Positions 7,474 to 16,013 of a DNA stretch of 40,547 nt are shown here, piece by piece (the first letter of the stretch is position 1; every line of letters starts with the position of its first letter). Made by a program: the position numbers and the translations under genes. Origin of the DNA: an uncultured Oceanobacter sp. (GTDB lineage Bacteria > Pseudomonadota > Gammaproteobacteria > Pseudomonadales > Oceanobacteraceae). The notes beneath the pieces are model-generated. The model did not search any database. It was given only the letters and a program-made list of their open reading frames with translations, and was not told the DNA's origin. The stretch is taken from the NCBI GenBank assembly GCA_913061185.1, contig CAJXTI010000033.1, forward strand, positions 1 to 40,547, given 5' to 3'.

Positions 7474-9069
7474 TTACGAGAACTGGTTCATGGTGTTGTC
7501 TTTACCAGAAGCTTTCAGGGCGTTATCACCTGAGAAGTATTCCTTGTGTGCATCACCCATGTCAGAACCGGACATGTTCTGGTGCTTGACGCAAGCGATA
7601 CCCTGACGGATTTCCTTACGCTGTACGCCCGCCACATAACCCAGCATACCGGCTTCACCGAAGTACTCTTTGGCCAGGTTGTCGGTAGACAAGGCCGCAG
7701 TGTGGTAAGTCGGCAGAGTAATCAGGTGATGGAAGATGCCCGCTTCACGAGATGCATCCGCCTGGAAGCTCTGGATACGACGATCGGCTTCGATTGCCAG
7801 CTCGGTTTCGTCATAGTCAACGCTCATCAGAGCCGCACGGTCGTAAGCAGAAATATCCTTGCCTTCAGCGGCAAAGGCATCAAATACCTGCTGACGGAAG
7901 TTCAGTGTCCAGTTGAATGACGGGCTGTTGTTGTAGACCAGCTTGGCATTCGGCACTTCCTTGCGGATCTCGTCCATCATTTCCTTGATCTGACCCACAT
8001 GTGGTTTTTCAGTTTCGATCCATAGCAGGTCAGCACCGGCCTTGATGGCTTCGATACAGTCAAATACACAACGTTGTTCACCGGTGCCACGACGGAACTG
8101 GAACAGACCGGATGGCAAACGCTTCGGACGCAGGATCTTGTCGCCACGCTTGATCACCACGTCACCCTGCTGCATGTCGTCAATCGTGATTTCTTCACAA
8201 TCCAGGAAGCTGTTGTAGATGTCGCCAGAATCACCTGGCTCATTCACAACGGCGATCTGCTTGGTCAGGCCAGCGCCCTGGGAATCGGTACGAGCAACGA
8301 TGACACCGTCGTCAACACCCAGCTCCAGGAAAGCGTAACGCAACGCACGCAGCTTGGAGTGGAAATCGGCATGAGGAACCGTCACTTTGCCGTCCTGGTG
8401 ACCACACTGCTTCTCGTCAGCAACCTGGTTTTCGATCTGCAGGCAGCAAGCACCCGCTTCGATCATCTGCTTGGCCATCAGGTACGTCGCTTCTTCGTTA
8501 CCGAAACCAGCGTCGATGTCAGCAATGATCGGTACCACGTGAGTTTCATGGTTGTCGATCTGGGCCTGAACGTCAGCAGCCTTGGCTGAGTCACCGGCTG
8601 CGTTCGCAGCATCCAGCGCACGGAACAGCTGATCCAGTTCACGGGCATCGGCTTGACGCAGGAAGGTGTACAGCTCTTCGATCAGGCTGGCAACCGCTGT
8701 CTTCTCGTGCATGGACTGGTCAGGCAGAGGACCAAATTGTGAACGCAGTGCAGCAACCATCCAGCCAGACAGGTACAGGTAACGACGCTTGGTGCTACCG
8801 AAATGCTTTTTGATCGCAATCATCTTCTGCTGACCAATAAAACCGTGCCAGCACCCCAGAGACTGAGTGTACTGAGAGCTGTCGGCATCGTAGGCAGCCA
8901 TGTCTTCACGCATGATCTTGGCAGTGTACTTGGCGATATCCAGACCAGTCTTGAACTTGTTCTGGGCACGCATACGTGCAACAGACTCTTCAGAGATACC
9001 TGACCAGCCAGCACCGGCGGCTTCTTTCAGGGCAGCAACAGCTTTGATGTCGTTTTGGTAAGCAGACAT
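7474..9069 (-). CDS. aceA: Isocitrate lyase
   Basis: Cleaves isocitrate to succinate and glyoxylate, the first step of the glyoxylate bypass needed for growth on acetate or fatty acids. The start was set at 9069 (MSAYQND): it gives 531 aa, the length of the Pseudomonas-type subfamily, and has AAAGGA 6-7 nt upstream; the frame stays open 28 codons further but that extension has no ribosome binding site. The catalytic loop reads KQCGH with Cys222. The metal and substrate region IIADIDAGFGN and a long insertion typical of this subfamily are present. Malate synthase is not adjacent. The neighbouring crotonase fits the same acetyl-CoA-driven metabolism. It is monocistronic, with its own terminator. 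Confidence 0.97.
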   Translation of the reverse strand: MSAYQNDIKAVAALKEAAGAGWSGISEESVARMRAQNKFKTGLDIAKYTAKIMREDMAAYDADSSQYTQSLGCWHGFIGQQKMIAIKKHFGSTKRRYLYLSGWMVAALRSQFGPLPDQSMHEKTAVASLIEELYTFLRQADARELDQLFRALDAANAAGDSAKAADVQAQIDNHETHVVPIIADIDAGFGNEEATYLMAKQMIEAGACCLQIENQVADEKQCGHQDGKVTVPHADFHSKLRALRYAFLELGVDDGVIVARTDSQGAGLTKQIAVVNEPGDSGDIYNSFLDCEEITIDDMQQGDVVIKRGDKILRPKRLPSGLFQFRRGTGEQRCVFDCIEAIKAGADLLWIETEKPHVGQIKEMMDEIRKEVPNAKLVYNNSPSFNWTLNFRQQVFDAFAAEGKDISAYDRAALMSVDYDETELAIEADRRIQSFQADASREAGIFHHLITLPTYHTAALSTDNLAKEYFGEAGMLGYVAGVQRKEIRQGIACVKHQNMSGSDMGDAHKEYFSGDNALKASGKDNTMNQFS

Positions 9070-9257
9070 GGGTTCGTCCTTTGTCATATGCATTTTGGGG
9101 TATGCAGCGGATGGCTCCTGATCTGTTGCCGGATGCTCATCGCCGCTTGCCAATGAATACTATGGACATCGAACCCATAATTGAAATCAATAGGACGTAT
9201 TCTTGCTATTCACCTAGAAAATACACTACCAAGGTATCAACGATTACATCCAGAGTA
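9070..9257 (-). promoter_or_regulatory. Isocitrate lyase upstream region
   Basis: This 188-bp stretch separates icl from the flavoprotein gene stop and must hold the icl promoter and leader. The ribosome binding site AGGA is at 9077-9080. An AT-rich stretch around 9200-9240 is the likeliest promoter site, but I cannot assign a good -35/-10 pair. Confidence 0.45.
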
Positions 9258-10463
9258 TCAGCTCCGGACTTTGACAAGGTGCTCTGCTGCTGCGGCTGCA
9301 CTGGACCAGGCCCATTGAAAGTTGAATCCACCCAGATGACCGGTGACATCCACCACTTCACCAATAAAGTACAAACCTTGATGATTTTTGCTTTCCAGGG
9401 TTTTGGAAGACAACTCATCGGTATCGACACCGCCAAGCGCCACCTCGGCAGTACGATACCCTTCAGTGCCAGCAGGCTTGACCTGCCAGTGGTGAATACG
9501 TTGGGCCAGATCATCCATTTGTGCCCCATTCAACGCGGACAAGGGTTGATCGGCGGCGAATCCCACCGCAGCCAGCCAGCATTCGGCTATTTTTTGTGTC
9601 AAACGCTGACCCAGCCAGGTTTTGACCAGTTGCTTAGGGGTGGTGTGCTGGGCTGAGCGCAATTCCACCGCCGCATCAGCTTCTGGCAACAGGTTAATCG
9701 TCAAGCTATCGCCGGGCTGCCAATAGCTGGAAATCTGCAGCATCGCCGGGCCACTCAATCCCCGATGAGTAAACAGCATGTCTTCCAGAAAATGTTTGCC
9801 ATTACAGCTGACATCAACACGGCAAGCGTTACCCGACAATTCACTACTCAACTGCTTGAGCTGGCTGGTCAGAGTAAACGGCACCAGTGCGGCGACCGGC
9901 TCATAAACCGCCATACCAAACTGGCGAGCGATCTGATAACCAAAACCGCTGGCACCCAGGGTCGGAATGGATGGCCCACCCGTTGCTATCACCAATGCAT
10001 CACAGTGATATTGCTGACTACTGGTCTGCAAACGGTAGCCGCCAGCAGGCTCCGCCGCGACAGACTGGATGCTCGTGTCGAGCTGGATATCGACCCCAGC
10101 CTGGTCACACTCGCTCAGCAGCAGGTTGAGAATGTCGCTCGATTTGTTATCACAAAACAGCTGACCATCCTTTTTCTCATGCCAGGCCACACCATGCTTG
10201 TCGACCAGCGCGATAAAGTCCCACTGGGTATAACGACTCAGGGCAGATTTACAGAAGTGCGGGTTATGACCAAGATAGCGCTCAGGCTGGATGTCATAGT
10301 TGGTAAAATTACAGCGTCCGCCACCGGACATCAGAATCTTTTTGCCCGCCTTGTTGGCATGATCCAGCAGCCGCACAGAACAGCCGCCAGCGGCCGCCAG
10401 TGCGGCGCACATCAACCCGGCGGCACCCGCCCCGATAATGATGACATTGGTGTGATTTTTCAT
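9258..10463 (-). CDS. BaiN/YhiN (HI0933) family FAD-dependent oxidoreductase
   Basis: A 401-aa flavoprotein of the HI0933/YhiN family, whose physiological substrate is generally unknown (the family includes BaiN of bile-acid metabolism). The N-terminal Rossmann motif GAGAAG binds the FAD ADP moiety (residues about 10-15); the family hallmark GKKILMSGGGRCNFTN follows at about 40-55, and the C-terminal FAD motif VVDVTGHLGGFNFQWAWSSA closes the protein. The ATG at 10463 was chosen with GGA seven nt upstream; a TTG four codons earlier at 10475 is possible. It is divergent from the acyltransferase gene across 98 bp. Confidence 0.92.
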   Translation of the reverse strand: MKNHTNVIIIGAGAAGLMCAALAAAGGCSVRLLDHANKAGKKILMSGGGRCNFTNYDIQPERYLGHNPHFCKSALSRYTQWDFIALVDKHGVAWHEKKDGQLFCDNKSSDILNLLLSECDQAGVDIQLDTSIQSVAAEPAGGYRLQTSSQQYHCDALVIATGGPSIPTLGASGFGYQIARQFGMAVYEPVAALVPFTLTSQLKQLSSELSGNACRVDVSCNGKHFLEDMLFTHRGLSGPAMLQISSYWQPGDSLTINLLPEADAAVELRSAQHTTPKQLVKTWLGQRLTQKIAECWLAAVGFAADQPLSALNGAQMDDLAQRIHHWQVKPAGTEGYRTAEVALGGVDTDELSSKTLESKNHQGLYFIGEVVDVTGHLGGFNFQWAWSSAAAAAEHLVKVRS

Positions 10464-10561
10464 TCGTTTATCCAAACTGTAGCGACTCCAACAAGCGCTT
10501 GCCGCAAGGGAATTGACTGGTATTATGCGTTCGATTCATTACCGACCACGGGAAACACGCT

Positions 10562-11383
10562 ATGGAGTTATTTGATCGCAAGGGACTACTGGAAGCGACC
10601 AAACTCTCCCCTCGCAAACTCGACATGCTGCTGCGGCTATTAAAAGGCCCAACTCTGACTCGTATTTACGACAAGCTGGATGCCAAGCAGGGCATCGATA
10701 TGATTGAGGAATCGCTCCACTATCTGAATATCGAGCTGGATTATGACGACGCTGTACTGCGTCGGGCCATTCCGGCAACGGGACCTTTTATCACCGTTTC
10801 CAACCACCCGTTCGGCTTCCTCGACGGCGTTATCCTGCTACTGCTGATTTGCCGTATTCGCCCGGATTTCCGCGTCGTTGCCAACTATCTACTGAGTTAT
10901 TTTGCTCCGATTGCCGATCTTTTTATTACGGTTAATCCGTTTGAAAAAGGCGGCCCCAAAGGCATGGGCGGCATGCGTAAATCACTCGGCCAACTGAAAC
11001 AGGGGAATGGCCTCGGGCTGTTTCCTGCCGGTGAAGTATCCACCTGGTACAAAGGCCAACGCGGCATCAGCGACAAAACCTGGCCCATCGCCAGTGTGCG
11101 CCTGATCCGTAAAGCCAACGTACCCGTTATTCCGGTGTATTTTCACGGCCGCAACAGTGCCAGCTTTCATATTCTGGGCAAAATTCATCCAGCCCTGCGA
11201 ACACTGAGAATTCCGGCCGAATTCCTCAAAAAACGCAAGTCCACCATTCATCTGGGCATCGGTGAAGCCATTACTCCAGAACAGATAGCTGCCTGCACCA
11301 CCGACGAGGCGCTGCGTGACTTCCTCCGTCAGCAAACCTATCGTCAGGCTGAGCAGTTTCACTCGTTGCCACTAAAACGCTGA
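10562..11383 (+). CDS. PlsC-like 1-acyl-glycerol-3-phosphate acyltransferase family protein
   Basis: A 273-aa member of the lysophospholipid acyltransferase superfamily, probably membrane-associated. The catalytic motif appears as NHPFGFLDG (His82, Asp88), with five residues between His and Asp as in the hemolysin/ornithine-lipid branch rather than the four of classical PlsC. LFPAGEVS (about 152-160) is the acceptor-binding motif and VPVIPVYFHGRNSAS the fourth block. The acceptor may be lysophosphatidate or a lyso-amino-lipid; the sequence does not decide. No GNAT partner (OlsB) is next to it. GGGA is about 9 nt before the ATG. It converges on rnhB with a 10-bp gap. Confidence 0.9.
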   Translation: MELFDRKGLLEATKLSPRKLDMLLRLLKGPTLTRIYDKLDAKQGIDMIEESLHYLNIELDYDDAVLRRAIPATGPFITVSNHPFGFLDGVILLLLICRIRPDFRVVANYLLSYFAPIADLFITVNPFEKGGPKGMGGMRKSLGQLKQGNGLGLFPAGEVSTWYKGQRGISDKTWPIASVRLIRKANVPVIPVYFHGRNSASFHILGKIHPALRTLRIPAEFLKKRKSTIHLGIGEAITPEQIAACTTDEALRDFLRQQTYRQAEQFHSLPLKR

Positions 11384-11393
11384 TTGGCTGACC

Positions 11394-12005
11394 TTAACGC
11401 GTGGAGTCCGACTCCAACAAAGCCCTGACCGGCGCGTAACTGCGCCGGTGAATGGCACAAGGCCCCAAGGTTTGCAGCGCTTGCAGATGCACTTTTGTCC
11501 CGTAACCCTTGTGTTGGGCAAAACCGTAACCAGGATACACCTTGTCCAGTGCCAGCATTTCCCGATCACGGGTGACCTTGGCGAGCACAGAAGCGGCAGC
11601 GATGGCCTGCACCAGACTGTCGCCCTTGATCACTGTGGTTGCAGCAATGTCGAGCGGTGGCAAGCGATTGCCATCCACCAGTGCATATTCAACATCACCC
11701 GACAAACCGGCCACCGCACGGGTCATCGCCAGCATGCGGGCGTTGAGAATATTGATGTCATCTATTTCTGCAACGGTCGCACGGGCAATGGCGTAATCCA
11801 CAGCCGACTCAAGAATCTGTTCGTAGACAATTTGCCGACGTTTTTCAGTCAACTTTTTTGAATCATCCAGCCCTGGGATGGGCCTGTCCGGGTGTAATAC
11901 CACTGCCGCCGCAAGCACGTCGCCACACAACGGCCCGGCTCCGGCTTCATCAATACCGCAGTAGACAAGTCCCTGTTCAATCAGGGACAGTTCAATATCA
12001 ATCAT
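11394..12005 (-). CDS. rnhB: Ribonuclease HII
   Basis: Removes ribonucleotides misincorporated in DNA by cutting 5' to the RNA-DNA junction. It has 203 aa, normal length. Catalytic acidic residues are visible: Asp19 and Glu20 (GIDEAG), the Asp of ALVDGN, and the TRDREM region. Oddity: the usual GRG junction-reading motif reads GAG (residues 22-24), codons GGA GCC GGG, so the near-invariant Arg is Ala. It is the last gene of the lipid A operon, 14 nt after lpxB; dnaE, which follows rnhB in many relatives, is absent here. Confidence 0.96.
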   Translation of the reverse strand: MIDIELSLIEQGLVYCGIDEAGAGPLCGDVLAAAVVLHPDRPIPGLDDSKKLTEKRRQIVYEQILESAVDYAIARATVAEIDDINILNARMLAMTRAVAGLSGDVEYALVDGNRLPPLDIAATTVIKGDSLVQAIAAASVLAKVTRDREMLALDKVYPGYGFAQHKGYGTKVHLQALQTLGPCAIHRRSYAPVRALLESDSTR

Positions 12006-12019
12006 GGGATAATATTCGG

Positions 12020-13195
12020 TTAGTGCGCGTCCTGGCGCATGTCTGCACCAGCGGCCTGTTCTGGTTCGAGCAATTCAATGACGGCTTTTGCGGCTTCATG
12101 ATCCGCATTACGTCGTAATTGCCGATGAATAAACTGGAAGGTTTCGTGCAACTGGTGACGGGTATCCTGATCTTCAAGACAAGTGATCAATTCGTGCGCC
12201 AGCTTCATCGGCGTCGCTTGCTCCTGCAAGACCTCAGGTACCAGCTCTCGCCCTGCCAACAGATTGGGCAAAGAGATAAAAGGCTGTTTCAGCATACGAC
12301 GTAACAGGAATGCCGTAACCTTGTTGACCTTGTAACTGACCACCATTGGCCGTTTCAGCAGCATCGCCTCCAGTGTTGCGGTACCAGACGCCAGCAAAAT
12401 CACATCGGCCGCCGCCATACAGGTATGGGACTGGCTCAGCACAATAGTAACCGGTAACTTCAGGGGCATATCCGCCAGCTGGGCTTCCAACTGGTTACGA
12501 CGATCCACACTGGCAGCCGGAATCACAAACTGCAAGTCGGCACGTTTGCGTAACATCAGCTGGGCAGTTTCAAGGAACAGCGGGCCGAGACGTTCCACTT
12601 CACCACCCCGGCTGCCGGGCATCAGACACACCAATGGTTTGCTGACATCCAGTCCCAGAGTTTCACGAGCGGGGGTTTTTGGTGTTTCAAACGGAATCTT
12701 GTCCGCCAGATGATGGCCCACAAAACGTACCGGAATACGGTGTTCTTCGTAAAAACGGGCTTCGAACGGAAACAACGTCAACATCAAATCGACAGCACGG
12801 CCGACTTTTATCACTCGTTTCTGACGCCAGGCCCAAACCGATGGACTGACGTAATGAACCGTTTTGACGCCCCGCGCTTTCAGTTTTTCTTCCAGCGTCA
12901 GGTTAAAATCCGGGGCATCGATACCGATGAGCACATCCGGCGGATTCTCACTCCAGTATTGCACCAGTGATTTGCGGATTTTCAGCAACTCAAACAGACG
13001 GCCCAGTACCTCGACCAGACCCATGACAGACAGCCGCTCCATCGGATACAGGCTGTCAAAGCCCCGAGACTGCATCAAAGGGCCGCCAATACCTTCAAAA
13101 ATCGCATCCGGGTAGCGTTCGCGTAGCGATGTGAGCAAGCCAGCCCCGAGCATATCGCCGGAGGTTTCGCCCACCACAATGGCGATCCGCTTCAC
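12020..13195 (-). CDS. lpxB: Lipid-A-disaccharide synthase
   Basis: A GT19 glycosyltransferase joining UDP-2,3-diacylglucosamine with lipid X to give the lipid A disaccharide, at the inner-membrane surface. It has 391 aa, close to the usual 380. Visible blocks: GETSGDMLGAGL at the N terminus, YYVSPSVWAWRQ-type motif (here HYVSPSVWAWRQKR), MPGSRGGEVERLGP, and LLASGTATLEAML in the C-terminal nucleotide-sugar domain. The start is GTG at 13193-13195, sharing its last base with the lpxA stop (TAGTG), so translation is coupled to lpxA. Confidence 0.97.
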   Translation of the reverse strand: MKRIAIVVGETSGDMLGAGLLTSLRERYPDAIFEGIGGPLMQSRGFDSLYPMERLSVMGLVEVLGRLFELLKIRKSLVQYWSENPPDVLIGIDAPDFNLTLEEKLKARGVKTVHYVSPSVWAWRQKRVIKVGRAVDLMLTLFPFEARFYEEHRIPVRFVGHHLADKIPFETPKTPARETLGLDVSKPLVCLMPGSRGGEVERLGPLFLETAQLMLRKRADLQFVIPAASVDRRNQLEAQLADMPLKLPVTIVLSQSHTCMAAADVILLASGTATLEAMLLKRPMVVSYKVNKVTAFLLRRMLKQPFISLPNLLAGRELVPEVLQEQATPMKLAHELITCLEDQDTRHQLHETFQFIHRQLRRNADHEAAKAVIELLEPEQAAGADMRQDAH

Positions 13196-13965
13196 TAGCG
13201 AATAATCCCGCGACTGGAATCTTTCAGGCTGTCGAACAGCACATCCACTGCCGCTTCGATTGCTGCGTCTTGCTCCAGCTTTGCTAATGCTTCCGTCAGG
13301 GTCAAGCCCTGACGATAAACCGTTTTATAAGCATTACGCACGGCACTGATGGCTTCAGCAGAATAGCCGCGACGGCGCAGCCCTTCGGCGTTGATACCGT
13401 GGGGTTCTGCCGGATAGCCCAGAGCCATAACATAAGCCGGGATATCTTTCAGTACTACGGTACCGGCTCCGGCCATGACGTGTGCACCGATCTTGCAAAA
13501 CTGGTGCACTTGCGTCGCACCGCCAAGAATCGCCCAGTCACCCAGATGTACATGGCCAGCCAGGTTGGTGTCGTTGGCAAGGATACAGTTATCGCCAACG
13601 ACACAGTCGTGTGCGACATGCACATTCACCATAAACAGGTTGTGGCTGCCGATACGGGTTTCGCTGTTGTCTTGCACCGTACCACGATGAAAAGTGCAGC
13701 TTTCGCGAATCACATTATTGTCGCCAATCACCAACCGGGTTGGTTCGCCTGCGTATTTTTTGTCCTGGCAGTCTTCGCCCAGCGTGGCAAACTGATAAAC
13801 CCGATTATGCTTGCCAATACGGGTTGGCCCCTTGATCACGACATGAGGGCCAATCACGGTACCGGAGTCGATCACTACGTCTGCACCGATAATGCTGTAC
13901 GGACCGACTTCAACGTCATCAGCCAGTTGGGCAGACGGGTCTATGATGGCCGTAGGATGGATCAT
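13195..13965 (-). CDS. lpxA: UDP-N-acetylglucosamine O-acyltransferase
   Basis: First enzyme of lipid A synthesis; transfers R-3-hydroxyacyl from ACP to UDP-GlcNAc. It has 256 aa and consists of left-handed beta-helix hexapeptide repeats followed by a helical C-terminal domain. The catalytic His is His119 in NVHVAHDC. It overlaps fabZ by 4 nt (ATGA at 13962-13965) and lpxB by 1 nt. Confidence 0.98.
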   Translation of the reverse strand: MIHPTAIIDPSAQLADDVEVGPYSIIGADVVIDSGTVIGPHVVIKGPTRIGKHNRVYQFATLGEDCQDKKYAGEPTRLVIGDNNVIRESCTFHRGTVQDNSETRIGSHNLFMVNVHVAHDCVVGDNCILANDTNLAGHVHLGDWAILGGATQVHQFCKIGAHVMAGAGTVVLKDIPAYVMALGYPAEPHGINAEGLRRRGYSAEAISAVRNAYKTVYRQGLTLTEALAKLEQDAAIEAAVDVLFDSLKDSSRGIIR

Positions 13966-14426
13966 GCCGGCTCCATATCTCGTTCAGCACAGGTAATCAA
14001 TGCTGAACAGGCCACTTCGCCATCCACCAGTGCACGGCAATCAAATTTCCAGATACCACGACGGGTGCCGGTAAAACGGGCTTCCAGAATGACTTGATCA
14101 CCAGGCACAATCGGTCGCTTGAAGCGTACATGATCGGCCCCGGCAAAGTAGTACAACATGGTCGGCTTGCGCTTTTCACCCATCATGGTCATACCGAGCA
14201 AACCGGCAGACTGAGCCATGGCTTCCAGGATCAGGACGCCCGGCATCACCGGATGACCGGGGAAGTGGCCATTAAAAAACGCTTCGTTAATGGTGACATT
14301 CTTGATGGCACGAATCACTGGAGCATCTTCAGACTCAAGATCTACTTCATTGATACGGTCAACCAACAGGAACGGATAACGGTGGGGCAAAAATTCCTGG
14401 ATCGTTTGGACTGGTTGCGGGTACAT
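13962..14426 (-). CDS. fabZ: 3-hydroxyacyl-ACP dehydratase FabZ
   Basis: Dehydrates 3-hydroxyacyl-ACP in fatty-acid elongation and competes with LpxA for hydroxymyristoyl-ACP, which explains its place inside the lpx cluster. A hot-dog fold protein of 154 aa with catalytic His54 ([14 protein letters not shown]) and Glu68 (LILEAMAQ), the same numbering as in E. coli. ATG at 14424-14426 was chosen; it shares one base with the lpxD stop. A TTG directly before it would add one residue. Confidence 0.98.
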   Translation of the reverse strand: MYPQPVQTIQEFLPHRYPFLLVDRINEVDLESEDAPVIRAIKNVTINEAFFNGHFPGHPVMPGVLILEAMAQSAGLLGMTMMGEKRKPTMLYYFAGADHVRFKRPIVPGDQVILEARFTGTRRGIWKFDCRALVDGEVACSALITCAERDMEPA

Positions 14427-15448
14427 CAAGCTTTACCTTCTTGGATTTTCTCTAATTTCTGCAGCCGTTTGGCTATCGAATCGAGCTGTTTAAATCGTGC
14501 GGCGCTACGACGCCACTGTTTGGCTGGCATATGTGACGTACCCGACGCGTAGGCTCCGGGTTCATCAATCGAATTTGTAATCAGCGTCATTCCCATAACA
14601 TGTACTCCATCAGCCAGCGTCAGGTGTCCGGCAAGCCCGACACCACCCGCCAAAGTGCAGCCTTTGCCGATTCGGGTGCTACCGGCAATACCTACGCAAC
14701 CCGCCATGGCCGAGCCTTGGCCGACATACACGTTGTGAGCAATCTGGATCAGATTATCGAGAATAACGTCGTCTTCGATCACGGTATCTTCAAGTGCACC
14801 GCGATCGATACAGGTATTGGCTCCGATTTCGACATTATTACCGATACGAACGCTGCCCAACTGGGCAATACGTTCCCACTTGCCTTTATTGGGAGCAAAG
14901 CCGAAACCATCGGAACCAATCACGGCGCCGGATTGTACCCGAACCCGATCACCAATGCTTATCCCATAATACAGCGTTACGTTGGCATTCAGCAGACAAT
15001 CATCCCCAATAATGCAATCACTGCCAATAACGCATCCGGCACCAATCTCGGTACCCGCACCGATACGGCTGTTACGACCGATCACCGCACCCGGCCCAAT
15101 CATCACCCCATCACCCAGTACAACGCTTTCATCGACAAATGCGCGAGGATGAACACCGACAGGCGGACATGGACGATTGTCAAACAGCTGGGTCGTTTTT
15201 GCGAACGCCAGATAGGCATCGTCAACAACCAGTGCAGCACCGATCACATCATTGATGAGCGCAGGACTGACGATAACAGCGGCTGCCAGGGTAGTACCAA
15301 GTTGCTTGCGATAGGCCGGATCTGCGATAAATGTAACGTCATTGGCACCTGCCGATGACAACGTCGCCACGCCGCCAATCCGTGTCGAACCGTCGCCACG
15401 GACTTCTGCGCCAAGGTGGCTGGCCAGTTCGGATAAACTCAGCTCCAT
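14426..15448 (-). CDS. lpxD: UDP-3-O-acylglucosamine N-acyltransferase
   Basis: Third step of lipid A synthesis, N-acylating UDP-3-O-acyl-glucosamine with a hydroxyacyl-ACP. It has 340 aa: an N-terminal uridine-binding domain (1-100), a left-handed beta-helix of hexapeptide repeats (100-300), and a C-terminal helix. The catalytic His is His238 in [12 protein letters not shown] about 8 nt before the ATG. It sits 32 nt after skp, the usual order. Confidence 0.98.
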   Translation of the reverse strand: MELSLSELASHLGAEVRGDGSTRIGGVATLSSAGANDVTFIADPAYRKQLGTTLAAAVIVSPALINDVIGAALVVDDAYLAFAKTTQLFDNRPCPPVGVHPRAFVDESVVLGDGVMIGPGAVIGRNSRIGAGTEIGAGCVIGSDCIIGDDCLLNANVTLYYGISIGDRVRVQSGAVIGSDGFGFAPNKGKWERIAQLGSVRIGNNVEIGANTCIDRGALEDTVIEDDVILDNLIQIAHNVYVGQGSAMAGCVGIAGSTRIGKGCTLAGGVGLAGHLTLADGVHVMGMTLITNSIDEPGAYASGTSHMPAKQWRRSAARFKQLDSIAKRLQKLEKIQEGKA

Positions 15449-15480
15449 CGATGTGCCCTTACTAATGAAATGATAAAGCG

Positions 15481-15972
15481 TTATTTTCCGTTCAGGCGTT
15501 CAAGCAGCGGCTTGGTCAGGTCGATAGCCGGTGCACTGTACACAACCGCTCCTGCCTGCAACACCAGGTCGTATTTGCCTTCCTCGATCAGCGCCTTCAA
15601 CAACTCTTCCAGCTCTGGTAATTTCGACCGGAAAAATGACTGCCGCCATTTCTGATCCTGCTGCTGCAGTTTTTCCAGATAGAACTGACGTTCCTTGCCC
15701 TTCTCTTCGTATTCACCCACCAGCTTGGCCAGTTCATCCTGGCTCATGATAGCGCCATCGGTTTCACGCTTGTCCTTCAGCGTCATCATGGCTTTTTCTA
15801 TTTCACGCACTTTGCTGATGGCAGCGCCATTATCTTTTTCAAACTTTTGCGCACCGGACTTGGCTTCTTCAGACAGAAACAGGGCACGCTCCATATCCAC
15901 AACGCCAACCTTCAATTCAGCTGCCGCCAGCGGTGACAGTAGTACAGCAACCAAAAACAGAAAAACACGCAT
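15481..15972 (-). CDS. skp: Periplasmic chaperone Skp/OmpH
   Basis: Holds unfolded outer-membrane proteins in the periplasm on their way to BamA. It has 163 aa: a signal peptide of about 18 residues ending in AAA, the opening strand LKVGVVDMERAL, then two long charged helices (about 40-125) forming the tentacles, and a C-terminal strand. AGGAG lies 7 nt before the ATG. The gene lies 41 nt downstream of bamA. Confidence 0.95.
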   Translation of the reverse strand: MRVFLFLVAVLLSPLAAAELKVGVVDMERALFLSEEAKSGAQKFEKDNGAAISKVREIEKAMMTLKDKRETDGAIMSQDELAKLVGEYEEKGKERQFYLEKLQQQDQKWRQSFFRSKLPELEELLKALIEEGKYDLVLQAGAVVYSAPAIDLTKPLLERLNGK

Positions 15973-16013
15973 CCCAATGCTCCTTTAAATTGCAATTGTG
16001 CTGGATGTCAGCA

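Noticed and set aside
9070..9153. N-terminal extension of isocitrate lyase
   Set aside because: The family start MSAYQND has a good ribosome binding site and gives the usual 531 aa.
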